A stretch of 64,000 nucleotides of DNA from Nonomuraea helvata (GTDB lineage Bacteria; Actinomycetota; Actinomycetes; Streptosporangiales; Streptosporangiaceae). The stretch spans positions 310,001 through 374,000 of the forward strand of contig NZ_BAAAXV010000002.1 in the NCBI RefSeq assembly GCF_039535785.1, given 5' to 3'. Below, one piece after another: positions 47,238-55,669 of this stretch. The notes below the pieces were generated by a model, which was given only the letters and a program-made list of their open reading frames with translations, was not told where the DNA came from and made no database searches. The translations under genes were made by a program, and so were the position numbers. Position 1 is the stretch's first letter. Every line of letters begins with the position of its first letter.

Positions 47238-48570
47238 CCTTGTAGCCCTTCAGGAAAGTGTCGATCTTGGACGCGGCGTCCGCCGCCGCCTTCGCCGGGT
47301 CCACGCCGCCTAGCTGGGTGGCCTGGATGGCGTCCGAGACGGCCTTGTACACCTCGGGCGTGTAGCGGGGCTCGCCCCGCCCGCCCGGCACCACCTGCTC
47401 CAGGAAGACCTTGAGCGCGGGCTTGTCGAACGCGCCCGCCGCCTTGGCCGCCTCCTGGACGGACTTGCGGGCGGGCAGGTTCGTCTTGACGACCGTGTTC
47501 CACTGCCGGCCACGCTCGACCCCGGCCGCGTCCGTGGCGCCCAGCGCCCAGGCGATGAACTTGCCCGCCGCGTCCGGGTTCGCGCCCTTGGCGTTGGCCA
47601 CGAACGCCCACCCGCCGATGTCGGTGGTGTACGTGCCGCCGTCGGGAACGGGCAGCGGGAACACGCCGTACTTGAAGTCCTTCTTCTCCGCCTCCAGCTG
47701 CGACACCGACCAGATACCGGTCTGCTGCATGGCGACGTACCCGCCGGCGAGGTTCGCCGCCGCGTTGCCCGCGCCGTCGCCCTGCGGCTTGCGCGGCGCG
47801 ACCTTGCTGTTGATCGCGTCCTGCCAGAGCTTCAGCGCCTGGTGCACGCCGGGCACGTTGAACCCGGCGCCGCCGTTCTCCGGCACGGCCGAGCCGCCCG
47901 CCATCCACATGAACGGGTACCAGGTGAAGTTCTGGTAGTAGCCCGGGATGGTCTCGAAGAGGAGGCCGAACTGGTCCTTGGTGGTCAGCTTGGCGGCCAC
48001 GTCGAGCCACTGGTCCCAGGTCTTGGGGATGTCGCCCTCTGACAGCTTGGCCTTCTCGAAGGCGTCGACGCTGTAGTAGACGGCCAGCGGCTCCTGCTCC
48101 ATGGGCAGGCCGTAGATCTTGCCGTCCACCTTGCGCGTGTTGAGCACGCCGCCGTCGAAGTCGGCGATCTGGTCGGGCTTGAGGTACGGCGTGAGGTCGG
48201 CCAGCACATGACCGTTGTGGTAGCGGAGGAAGTCGCCGGGGCTGAGCAGGAAGATGTCCGGCCCTTGGCCTGCCGAGAAGGCGGTCTGCAGCGCGGTGCC
48301 GGCGATGTATTCGGAGACGGGCAGGTAGTGGAGCTTGATCTTGACCTCGTTGTTGGCGTTCCATCCGGCCACGAGATCGGTGAACCACTTGCTCTGCGCG
48401 TCGGCCTTCGGGTTGGGGCCGTAGAAGTTCCAGAACGTCAGCTCTTTGGCGTTGCCGGACTTCGCCCCGCCCCCGCAGGAGGACAGCAGCGGTGCCGCCA
48501 TCGCCGAACCCAGCATGACGGCACCGCCACGCAGCAGCGATCGGCGAGTCACCCTCTCGAAAGCGGACAT
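47221..48570 (-). CDS. Oligosaccharide ABC substrate-binding lipoprotein
   Basis: 449 residues, family-1 extracellular binding protein. A twin-arginine motif (RRSLLRGG) and lipobox LLSSC near residue 35 mark a Tat-exported lipoprotein. The mature part begins LTFWNFYGPNPKADAQSKWF, followed by QTAFSAGQGPDIFLLSPGDF and YGLPMEQEPLAVYYSVDAFE. ATG at 48570 has AGGAGG 7 nt upstream. First gene of the operon with both permeases and the GH172-type enzyme. Two AATCGAT-type operators lie 40-125 nt upstream. Confidence 0.92.
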   Translation of the reverse strand: MSAFERVTRRSLLRGGAVMLGSAMAAPLLSSCGGGAKSGNAKELTFWNFYGPNPKADAQSKWFTDLVAGWNANNEVKIKLHYLPVSEYIAGTALQTAFSAGQGPDIFLLSPGDFLRYHNGHVLADLTPYLKPDQIADFDGGVLNTRKVDGKIYGLPMEQEPLAVYYSVDAFEKAKLSEGDIPKTWDQWLDVAAKLTTKDQFGLLFETIPGYYQNFTWYPFMWMAGGSAVPENGGAGFNVPGVHQALKLWQDAINSKVAPRKPQGDGAGNAAANLAGGYVAMQQTGIWSVSQLEAEKKDFKYGVFPLPVPDGGTYTTDIGGWAFVANAKGANPDAAGKFIAWALGATDAAGVERGRQWNTVVKTNLPARKSVQEAAKAAGAFDKPALKVFLEQVVPGGRGEPRYTPEVYKAVSDAIQATQLGGVDPAKAAADAASKIDTFLKGYKGAAML

Positions 48571-48608
48571 AGTGCATCCTCCTGATCTGGAGAGAGCTCG
48601 GGGGGCGA

Positions 48609-48695
48609 GCAATCGATTTCCCAGAAATGTAGAAGTCAGCAGGACCCTCGTCAAGAAGTTGCTGCTAACGAGTACGAGATCCAGGAATCGATATC
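48609..48695. promoter_or_regulatory. Two AATCGAT-type operators before the MalEFG-like operon
   Basis: GCAATCGATTTC at 48609-48620 and GGAATCGATATC at 48684-48695. The first is identical over 11 bases to the site before the DUF4185 gene. Separation is 75 bp, about seven helical turns, which would allow looping by a LacI tetramer or independent binding. Confidence 0.65.
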
Positions 48696-48857
48696 TCCAC
48701 GAGACCTGATCTTCGAGCGGCGGTCAACGCGTGGCAGGGGGAGCCAGCCGGGGGTGAAAGTTCCTGCAAAGAACCACATGACGTGAGAAAAGTGACGGAC
48801 CGCACCACGTAGAGTGACGGAGCTGAAGAGAGGGGCCTGAAGCGAGGCACGATCGGG

Positions 48858-50568
48858 ATGGTGTGGGAAGACGCGCCTTACCCGATGCTGGCGATCAATG
48901 CCGCCGGCATCATCGAGCAGGCGAACGAGGCGGCTCGCCTGCTGCTCGTCGGCGCGGCCGCCGGCGTACCGCTGGCGCGGGTCGCCCCGGCCTGGCTGTC
49001 GCAGGCCCACCGCGAGGTCTGCGTCGGGCTCAGCGCTGACCAGGGGGCCGACCAGCGGACCGACCGCGGGCGCGGGGATCGCGAGGCGGCTCGCGGTCCG
49101 GTCGGCCGGTCGGTGTTCGAGGCGCATCCCGTACACGCCGACGGCGATCGTGTCACGTGGTGGCTCGTCGATGCCGACGACCACCAACGGGCCGTCGAGG
49201 AGCTGCACGCCGAGCGGGCCTGGACCGCGTTCATGGTCGAGGCGTCCGTCGAACTGCTGTCCTCCCTGAACCTCGAGCGCTGTCTGGAGGCGACCGCGCG
49301 CCTGGCCGCCCGGCGGTTCGCCGACGCCGCGCTGGTGGTCATGCCACTGGGCCCGCGCCAGCACGCGATCGTCGTCTGCGATCCGCGGGGTGAGGTGGTC
49401 CGCGAGAGCGCATCCATCGACACCCGTACGGTTCCGGGGCTCACGGAGGCGCTGCAGGGCTTTCCCCCGACGCCCACCCGCTGGATCGAGCCGGCCGAGG
49501 CCCCCGACTGGGTGCTCCGAGGCAGAGGCGGCGAGGGGGGCGGCGAGGTGGGCTCCGTGGCGGTGACCGCACTGCCCGGCCACGGCCTGCCCGCGGGCGC
49601 GCTGGTGCTGCTGCGCCGCACCCGTCAGGCCGGCTTCTCCGACGACGAGCAGGTGTTCGCGCCGCTGTTCACCGCGTGGGCCGGCGCGGCGATCTCCGTC
49701 GCCCGGCTGTACTCCGAGCAGGCGGCCATCACCGAAACCCTGATGGCCGGGCTGCTGCCACCCGCGGCGCCACCGCTGGAAGGCGTGGAACTGGCGGCCC
49801 GCTACCGCCCCCGCGGGCGACAGCGAGCGGGTCGGCGGCGACTTCTACGATGTGCATCCCGTCGCCGGCTCCGCGCGGGCGCCACTGGTGGTGCTCGGCG
49901 ACGTATCCGGCAAAGGCCTGGAGGCGGCCGTGCTCACGGGCAAGATCCGCAACATCCTGCGTGCCCTGGCGCCCCTGGCCGACGACCACCATCGCGTGCT
50001 GGAACTGCTGAACAGCGTGCTGCTGACCGACTGCGATCCGACCCGCTACGTCACGCTCGTGCTGGCCTCGATCGAGCGGCGCGGGACGCAGGTCGTGTTG
50101 CGGCTGACCAGCGCCGGGCACCCTGAGCCGCTGATCGTGCGGAACGACGGCCGCGTGGAGCCGGTCGGCACCGCCGGCACGCTGATCGGCCTGGTGGAGC
50201 CCATCACCAGCGTCACCGAGTCGGTGTCGTTGGAACCGGGCGAGACGTGCCTGCTCTACAGCGACGGCATCGTCGAGGCCAGGGGCGGCCCGCTCGGCGA
50301 TGAGTTCTTCGGCGAGGAGCGGCTGTGCGAGCAGCTCCGGCAGTGCGCCGGCATGCCGCCAGAAGCCCTGGCCGACCGCGTCCAGATGCTGGCGTGCCAG
50401 TGGGTGGGCTGTGGCGAGCACGACGACATGGCGGTCGTCGCCATCACCGCGCCCCGCGAGGCGTCGCACGGTGCGGCCGAGCCCCCGGCCGGACCCGCGG
50501 CCGGACCCGCGGACGGGCCCGCGGACGGGCCCCCGGCCGGACCCGCGCACGGACAGGGGCTGCCGTGA
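48858..50568 (+). pseudogene. PAS-GAF-SpoIIE (PP2C) phosphatase, frameshifted in a 5-C run
   Basis: The first frame encodes a PAS-like domain (YPMLAINAAGIIEQANEAAR, residues 1-120) and a GAF domain (VEASVELLSSLNLERCLEAT to VARLYSEQAAITETLMAGLL), breaking at ELAARYRP. The next frame carries the PP2C core: GGDFYDV, LVVLGDVSGKGLEAAVLTGK, ETCLLYSDGIVEARGG and GEHDDMAVVAI. Removing one C at 49808-49812 joins them as a normal protein of about 570 residues that dephosphorylates anti-anti-sigma factors. The last 30 residues are a Pro-Ala-Gly-Asp repeat. The stop overlaps the B12-binding gene (GTGA). Inactivation versus sequencing error is unresolved. Confidence 0.85.
50480..50556 (+). repeat. Low-complexity Pro-Ala-Gly-Asp codon repeat
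   Basis: Alternating copies of GCGGACGGGCCC and CCGGCCGGACCC-like 12-mers encode P-A-G-P-A-D-G-P units at the phosphatase C terminus. Likely unstable in length between strains. Confidence 0.8.
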
Positions 50569-51647
50569 GATACGACGTCGAGGAACGCGTCGAGACGCTG
50601 TGGGCGGCGGCGACGGCCGGCGACGAGTACGCCGCCACCGACGCGGCGCTGGCCGCGCTCGACGCCGGGGTCCCGATGGAGACCCTGCTGCTGGACGTCG
50701 TGTGCGCCGTGCAGTCGCGCGTCGGCCAGGAGTGGGCGGCCAACCGCATCACGGTCACCCAGGAGCACACCGCCACGGCCGTCAACGAGCGCGTGCTCGC
50801 CGCCCTGGCCCAGCACCCCTCCGTACGGGGGAATCCGGAGCCCAGCAGGGGCCGCGTCACGGTGGCGTGCGTCCACGGCGAGTGGCACGCGTTCCCGGCG
50901 CGATTGCTGGCCGAGGTGCTGCGCCTGCGCGGCTGGCACGTCAACTACCTGGGCACGCAGGTGCCCACGCCGCACCTGGTCGCACACCTGCACCGGACGG
51001 ACCCGGACGCGGCGGCGCTGTCCGGCTCGCTCGCGACCCGGCTGCCCACCGCGCACGCGGCGATCACGTCGTGCCAGGCGGCAGGGACGCCGGTGCTGGC
51101 CGGTGGCGCCGCCTTCGGGCCGGACGGCCGCTATGCCCGCCTGCTCGGCGCCGACGCCTGGGCCCCCGACGCGTGTGCCGCCGCCGACCTTCTGGCCGGC
51201 GGGCCGTTGCCGCGCAGGCCCGCCTCCGGCCAGGGCGCCGACGGGCCGTCGCAGCGCAGGCCCGCGTCCGACCAGGGCGCCGACGGGCTGCCGCACCTGG
51301 CCGGCCACGAGTACGCCGCTCTCACCGGTTCCGCCGGCGACCTGGTGAGACGCGTCGTGGAAGAGCTGATCCGGCGCGTCCCCGAGACGGAGTCGGCCTA
51401 CGCGGCGCACCAGCTCGGACATCCCGCCGAGGACGTCGCGTACATCGTCGACTTCCTGAGGGCCGCTCTGTACGTCCACGACCCCGAGCTCTTCGCCTCC
51501 TACGTGGGCTGGATGGCGGAGATGCTCGCGGCACGCGGCATACCGGCGCGCGTGCTGCTCTCCGTCCTGGACGCACTGGCCGACCGCCTGCCCGGTCTCC
51601 CCCACGCCCTCGCCACCCTGGCGCGGGCGCGAACCGTCCTGAGCTGA
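50565..51647 (+). CDS. Cobalamin (B12)-binding domain protein coupled to the SpoIIE phosphatase
   Basis: 360 residues. An N-terminal four-helix cap (VEERVETLWAAATAGDEYAA, VGQEWAANRITVTQEHTATA) precedes a Rossmann B12 domain: VTVACVHGEWHAFPARLLAE with the candidate cobalt-ligand His in EWH, then VLRLRGWHVNYLGTQVPTPH, ALSGSLATRLPTAHAAITSC and GTPVLAGGAAFGPDGRYARL. The last 120 residues form a helical domain. The order resembles MerR-less CarH-like photoreceptors and MtaC-like corrinoid proteins. GTG at 50565 overlaps the phosphatase stop. Pairing suggests a light or corrinoid sensor feeding the phosphatase. A 14-residue duplicated linker lies near residue 225. Confidence 0.82.
   Translation: MRYDVEERVETLWAAATAGDEYAATDAALAALDAGVPMETLLLDVVCAVQSRVGQEWAANRITVTQEHTATAVNERVLAALAQHPSVRGNPEPSRGRVTVACVHGEWHAFPARLLAEVLRLRGWHVNYLGTQVPTPHLVAHLHRTDPDAAALSGSLATRLPTAHAAITSCQAAGTPVLAGGAAFGPDGRYARLLGADAWAPDACAAADLLAGGPLPRRPASGQGADGPSQRRPASDQGADGLPHLAGHEYAALTGSAGDLVRRVVEELIRRVPETESAYAAHQLGHPAEDVAYIVDFLRAALYVHDPELFASYVGWMAEMLAARGIPARVLLSVLDALADRLPGLPHALATLARARTVLS
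51212..51288 (+). repeat. In-frame 42-bp tandem duplication in the B12-binding gene
   Basis: GCGCAGGCCCGCCTCC... at 51212 and GCGCAGGCCCGCGTCC... at 51254 are two copies of a 42-bp unit with few differences, encoding RRPASGQGADGPSQ and RRPASDQGADGLPH. It lengthens a surface linker without breaking the frame. Confidence 0.8.
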
Positions 51648-51653
51648 GCGGCC

Positions 51654-52322
51654 TCAGTCGAACGCCGTCAGCTGGCGCTCCCGCGCCTCGGTCACGTGTC
51701 CCCGCATCGCCGCCTCGGCCGCATCCGGGTCTCCGGCCTCGATGGCCGCGGCGACGCGCTGATGCTCCTCGATCGTCGTGCCGGCGTGGGCGTAGGGGAA
51801 GTATCTCCGGTGCAGGTGGAGGTGGACATGCAGGCGCTCGAGGCCGTCACGGAGCAGGGGGTTGCCCGACGCCTCTGCGATGAGGTCGTGGAAGCGGGCG
51901 TCGTGAACGGTGAAGGCGGCGTGCCAGCCGCCGGGATCGTCCGGCTCCTGCGCGATCGAGGTGGCGGCCTCCTCGATGATCGCCGCGCGCTGCTCTGAGG
52001 TGGCCCGCTCGGCGGCCAGTCGTGCGGCGGCGCACTCCAGCAGCAGCCGCATCTCGAACATGTGGTCGAACTCGGCGCGGGTGAGCAGCGGGCTGACCGT
52101 GTAGCCCACCAGGGGGCGCTTGCGGACCAGCCCGTCGGACTCGAGACGGGCCAGGGCCTCGCGGATCGGCGTCTGGGACACGTCGAGCTCGCGGGCCAGC
52201 GCGTCGATGTTGACGCGGTCGCCGGGCCGCATGCTGTGCTCGAGGATCCGCGCTCTCAGCACGTCGTAGACGTCGTCGCCGAGCGTCGACCGCCTCAGCC
52301 GAATCGGTTCGGTGGGTGCCAT
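51654..52322 (-). CDS. GntR-family regulator, FCD (FadR) subfamily
   Basis: 222 residues. Winged HTH: LGDDVYDVLRARILEHSMRP, VNIDALARELDVSQTPIREA, LARLESDGLVRKRPLVGYTV. The FCD ligand domain has the metal-site residues spread over FDHMFEMRLLLECAAARLAA, FTVHDARFHDLIAEASGNP, and HRRYFPYAHAGTTIEEHQRV with EAAMRGHVTEA. ATG at 52322 has GGGAGGA 9 nt upstream. Divergent from the RbsB/enolase-type operon and probably its regulator, answering to an organic or sugar acid. Confidence 0.92.
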   Translation of the reverse strand: MAPTEPIRLRRSTLGDDVYDVLRARILEHSMRPGDRVNIDALARELDVSQTPIREALARLESDGLVRKRPLVGYTVSPLLTRAEFDHMFEMRLLLECAAARLAAERATSEQRAAIIEEAATSIAQEPDDPGGWHAAFTVHDARFHDLIAEASGNPLLRDGLERLHVHLHLHRRYFPYAHAGTTIEEHQRVAAAIEAGDPDAAEAAMRGHVTEARERQLTAFD

Positions 52323-52391
52323 CGGGCCCAATCCTCCCACGAACATCAGGTCTTGACGTTCTGACGACCACGGACTATACCTCCATGAAAC

Positions 52392-52403
52392 ATCCTATAG
52401 GAT
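52392..52403. promoter_or_regulatory. Candidate GntR operator
   Basis: ATCCTATAGGAT is a perfect 12-bp palindrome in the divergent region between the GntR gene and the binding-protein gene, 27 nt before the latter's start. FCD-type GntR sites are often T-x-x-T-A-x-A-x-x-A-like palindromes of this size. Confidence 0.6.
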
Positions 52404-52429
52404 CTATGAATTCAGCGAGAGGCGCGGCC

Positions 52430-53488
52430 ATGAATGGACGACCACTGGTCAGGCTCGGCGGGCTGGCTGCCGCTCTGATGCTCGCCGCCACCGCCACCGC
52501 CGGTTGCACGAGGAAGAGCGACGGCACGGCGACGGCCGGCACCCCTGCCCGGACACCTGACCAGGTCAAGATCGCCCTGGTCCCCGGCGGGGCACACCCC
52601 TACTTCCAGCCGTGGAAGGACACGGCCGCCAAGGCGAAGTCCGAGCTGGGAGTCGGCGACGTCACCTTCAACGAGACCTCCGACTGGGACCAGACCAAGC
52701 AGAACGACGTGCTGAAGTCCCTCGCCGCGCAGGGCTACAACGCCTTCGGCGTCTTCGGCGTCTCCCCGGAGAACGTCAACGCCACCTTCGAGGATCTCAA
52801 ACGGCAGGGCTTCCCGGTCGCCTCGCTGGCGTCGTGCCCCGCCGGGGAGGTCGACAAGGCGGACTTCTGCCTGTCCACCGACGTCCAGCTGGCCGCCTAC
52901 AAGGCGGCGCAGGCCGCGATCAAGGCCATGGGCGGCCAGGGCGACCTCGTGCACCTGACCGGCAACAAGGTCGACTCCAACACCCAGCGTCGCATCGCGG
53001 GGGTGCAGAAGGCGGTGGACGAGACCGGCGGGAAGGTCAAGCTCCTGCAGACCGTCACCGACGTGGACAAGGACCTGCAGACGGCGCAGAAGGCCGTCGC
53101 CGACCTCCTCGCCGCCAAGGGCGACCGGATCCAGGGCATCGTCAACACCGCCTACAACCCCGCGGTCGCCTCCGCGGAGGGCGTCAAGCGGGCCAAGCTG
53201 CCGATCAAGGTCGTCGCGATCGACGACGACAAGACCATCCTGGCCGGCATCGCTGACGGCTCGGTCGCGGCGACCGTGCTGCAGAACCCGGTGGGCCAGG
53301 CGTCCGTCGGTTCGTACGCGCTGACCAAGCTCGCGGGCGGCTGCACGATGAAGCAGCCGGGAGTGATCATCGACTCCGGTTCCTTCGTCGTGACCAAGGA
53401 CGACATCGACACCTACGACACGGACCGGCAGGCGAAGACGGACGAGCTGAAGAAGGCGTTCGACAGCCAGTACCTGTCCTGCAAGTAG
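52430..53488 (+). CDS. Ribose-type sugar ABC substrate-binding lipoprotein
   Basis: 352 residues. Signal ALMLAATATAGCTRKSDG with lipobox TAGC, then a type-I binding fold: VKIALVPGGAHPYFQPWKDT, NAFGVFGVSPENVNATFEDL, FPVASLASCPAGEVDKADFC, LVHLTGNKVDSNTQRRIAGV, KVVAIDDDKTILAGIADGSV. ATG at 52430 follows GAGAGGCG; earlier in-frame ATGs at 52385 and 52406 overlap the operator. First gene of a five-gene operon with the enolase-family enzyme, two permeases and the ATPase. Confidence 0.9.
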   Translation: MNGRPLVRLGGLAAALMLAATATAGCTRKSDGTATAGTPARTPDQVKIALVPGGAHPYFQPWKDTAAKAKSELGVGDVTFNETSDWDQTKQNDVLKSLAAQGYNAFGVFGVSPENVNATFEDLKRQGFPVASLASCPAGEVDKADFCLSTDVQLAAYKAAQAAIKAMGGQGDLVHLTGNKVDSNTQRRIAGVQKAVDETGGKVKLLQTVTDVDKDLQTAQKAVADLLAAKGDRIQGIVNTAYNPAVASAEGVKRAKLPIKVVAIDDDKTILAGIADGSVAATVLQNPVGQASVGSYALTKLAGGCTMKQPGVIIDSGSFVVTKDDIDTYDTDRQAKTDELKKAFDSQYLSCK

Positions 53489-53516
53489 TCCACGACCCCC
53501 CAGGAGGAGCCTCCCC

Positions 53517-54602
53517 TTGCCCGCGATCACCCACGCCGAGGCGTATCTCGTCGACCTGGAGGTCGAGACCGTACGCACGGACGCCGTCCAGTCGTTCATC
53601 AAGCAGGAGACCGTCTTCGTCGAGGTCCGGACCGACGACGGCGGCGCCGGCACCGGCTACACGTACACGATCGGCACCGGCGGCACCGCCGTGCTCGCCC
53701 TGCTCCGCGACTACCTGCTGCCCAGGCTGATGGGCGCGGACGCCCGCCGGGTGGAGGCCGTCTGGCACGACCTGTTCGCCGCGACCCGGGCGACCACGGT
53801 CGGCGCCATCACCTCCCTGGCACTCGCCGCCGTCGACACGGCCCTGTGGGACTGGCGCTGCCGCGACGCGGGCCAGCCGCTCTGGGTCCTGGCGGGCGGC
53901 GCCAAGGACCGCATCCCGCTGTACGACACCGAAGGCGGCTGGCTGCACCTCACCACCGAAGAGCTCATCGCCGGCGCCAAGGCGAGCCAGGCCGCGGGCT
54001 GGCCCGGCGTGAAGCTCAAGATCGGCCGCTCCCCCGTGGAGGACGCGGAGCGGCTGGCCGCGGTGCGTGCGGCGGTCGGGCCGGACTTCGACCTGATGCT
54101 CGACGCCAACCAGTCGCTCACCCCCGCGGAGGCGGTCAGGCGGGCCCGGCTTCTCGAACCGTCGGACCCGTACTGGTTCGAGGAGCCGCTGCCGGCCGAC
54201 GACGTGGCCGGGCACCAGGCACTGGCCGCGGCCGCCTCGATCCCGGTCGCGGTCGGCGAGTCGCTCTACTCCATGGCGCAGTTCCGCGAGTACCTGCACC
54301 GGCAGGCGGCCGGCATCGTGCAGGTGGACGTGGCGCGCATCGGCGGCATCACGCCCTGGCTCAAGGTCGCGCACCTGGCGGAGGCGTACAACGTGCCGGT
54401 TTGTCCGCATTTCCTCATGGAGCTGCACGTGAGCCTCTGCTGTGCGGTGCCGAACAGCCGCTATCTGGAGCACATCCCCCAGCTCAGGGCGATCACGCGG
54501 CGCGAGATCGAGGTCGCCGGCGGGCACGCCCTGGCGCCGTCCTCCCCCGGGCTCGGCATCGAGTGGGACCGCGACGCGATCGACGACCGGAGAGTCCGGT
54601 GA
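53517..54602 (+). CDS. Mandelate racemase/muconate-lactonizing-type enolase-superfamily enzyme
   Basis: 361 residues, the usual size for a sugar-acid dehydratase or racemase. The barrel carries the base motif K166-x-K168 (GVKLKIG), metal ligands D196 (LMLDANQ), E222 (WFEEPL) and E248 (AVGESL), then D271 and H298 (VCPHFLMELH). The C-terminal G-L-G-I-E-W is typical of MR-like members. The TTG start at 53517 is supported by GGAGGAG 7 nt upstream; the next in-frame starts would delete the capping domain. Probably dehydrates or epimerises the acid imported by the adjoining ABC system. Exact substrate unknown. Confidence 0.9.
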   Translation: MPAITHAEAYLVDLEVETVRTDAVQSFIKQETVFVEVRTDDGGAGTGYTYTIGTGGTAVLALLRDYLLPRLMGADARRVEAVWHDLFAATRATTVGAITSLALAAVDTALWDWRCRDAGQPLWVLAGGAKDRIPLYDTEGGWLHLTTEELIAGAKASQAAGWPGVKLKIGRSPVEDAERLAAVRAAVGPDFDLMLDANQSLTPAEAVRRARLLEPSDPYWFEEPLPADDVAGHQALAAAASIPVAVGESLYSMAQFREYLHRQAAGIVQVDVARIGGITPWLKVAHLAEAYNVPVCPHFLMELHVSLCCAVPNSRYLEHIPQLRAITRREIEVAGGHALAPSSPGLGIEWDRDAIDDRRVR

Positions 54603-55669
54603 GCACGCGGACCGCGACGCCGCCGGAGACCCCCGCGGCAGGTCGGCCGGGACCGCGGAGGCCGTCGGGAATGCCGCTGTGGGCGAACCCCCGCCTCGGG
54701 CTGCTCGTCCTGCTGGTCGTCCTGGTCACGCTCTTCACCGTGCTGCGGCCGGCGTTCATGAACACCACGCTCACGCTCGTGCCGCTGCAGTCGGACATCA
54801 GCGTGTACGCGGTCGTCGGCCTCTCCCAGCTGGCCGTCCTGTCGCTGGGGCACATGAACATGGCCGTCGGCCGGATGGCGGCGATGAGCGCGTTCGCCAT
54901 GGGACTGGCTTATGACCGGCTCGGCGTGCCGCTGGTGGCCGGCCTGGTGATCGGGCTGATCGTGGGCATGTCGCTCGGCGCGCTGGCCGGGCTGATCATC
55001 TCGCGTACCGGAGTCAACTCGTTCGTGGTCACGCTGGCGATGGACTTCGCCCTGGTGGGGCTCATCACGATCCTCTACACCAGGTTCACCGACGGCGTCG
55101 CCTTCGGCAGCCGGCCCGCCGGCATGGACGCGCTGCGCAACGACACGTTCGCCGACTACTGCATGGGCGACGTGTGCGGCCCGCACGTCCCTCTCGTCGT
55201 GCCGCTCGCCCTCGTCGCGGTGCTGGTGGTGGGAGTGCTGTTCCGCTTCAGCAGGCTGGGCCGGGAGATCCTGATGACCGGTTCCAACGAGAAGGCGGCC
55301 GGGCTGTCCGGCATCCCCGTACGGAGCCGCGTGGTGCAGGCGCACGCGCTCAGCGGGCTGCTCGCCGGGCTGGCCGGTTTCCTGCTCGCCGCGAACAACG
55401 GGGCGTTCTCGGCGCGCATCGGCGACGCGTTCCTGCTGCCGTCGTTCCTCGGCCCGGTGCTCGGCGGAACGCTGCTGGCCGGCGGCGCCGTCAGCGTGCT
55501 CGGCACGGTGCTGGGCGCGACGCTCACGCAGGTCATCTACAAGGGCCTGAACCTGCTGCAGTTCCAGCTCGACCAGCTCAATCTCTACATCGGCCTGGTG
55601 CTGCTCGCCGCGCTCTCGCTCGACCGGGTGCGCCACGTCGTCGCGGAACGAAGGGGGGCACGGGCATGA
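54599..55669 (+). CDS. Ribose-type sugar ABC permease 1
   Basis: 356 residues, about ten helices: YAVVGLSQLAVLSLGHMNMA (the G-H-M-N-M-A replaces the usual G-G-I-D-L-S), VTLAMDFALVGLITILYTRF, GREILMTGSNEKAAGLSGIP and SFLGPVLGGTLLAGGAVSVL. GTG at 54599 overlaps the enzyme stop (GTGA). Pairs with the non-identical permease that follows, giving a heterodimeric channel. Confidence 0.92.
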   Translation: MSTRTATPPETPAAGRPGPRRPSGMPLWANPRLGLLVLLVVLVTLFTVLRPAFMNTTLTLVPLQSDISVYAVVGLSQLAVLSLGHMNMAVGRMAAMSAFAMGLAYDRLGVPLVAGLVIGLIVGMSLGALAGLIISRTGVNSFVVTLAMDFALVGLITILYTRFTDGVAFGSRPAGMDALRNDTFADYCMGDVCGPHVPLVVPLALVAVLVVGVLFRFSRLGREILMTGSNEKAAGLSGIPVRSRVVQAHALSGLLAGLAGFLLAANNGAFSARIGDAFLLPSFLGPVLGGTLLAGGAVSVLGTVLGATLTQVIYKGLNLLQFQLDQLNLYIGLVLLAALSLDRVRHVVAERRGARA

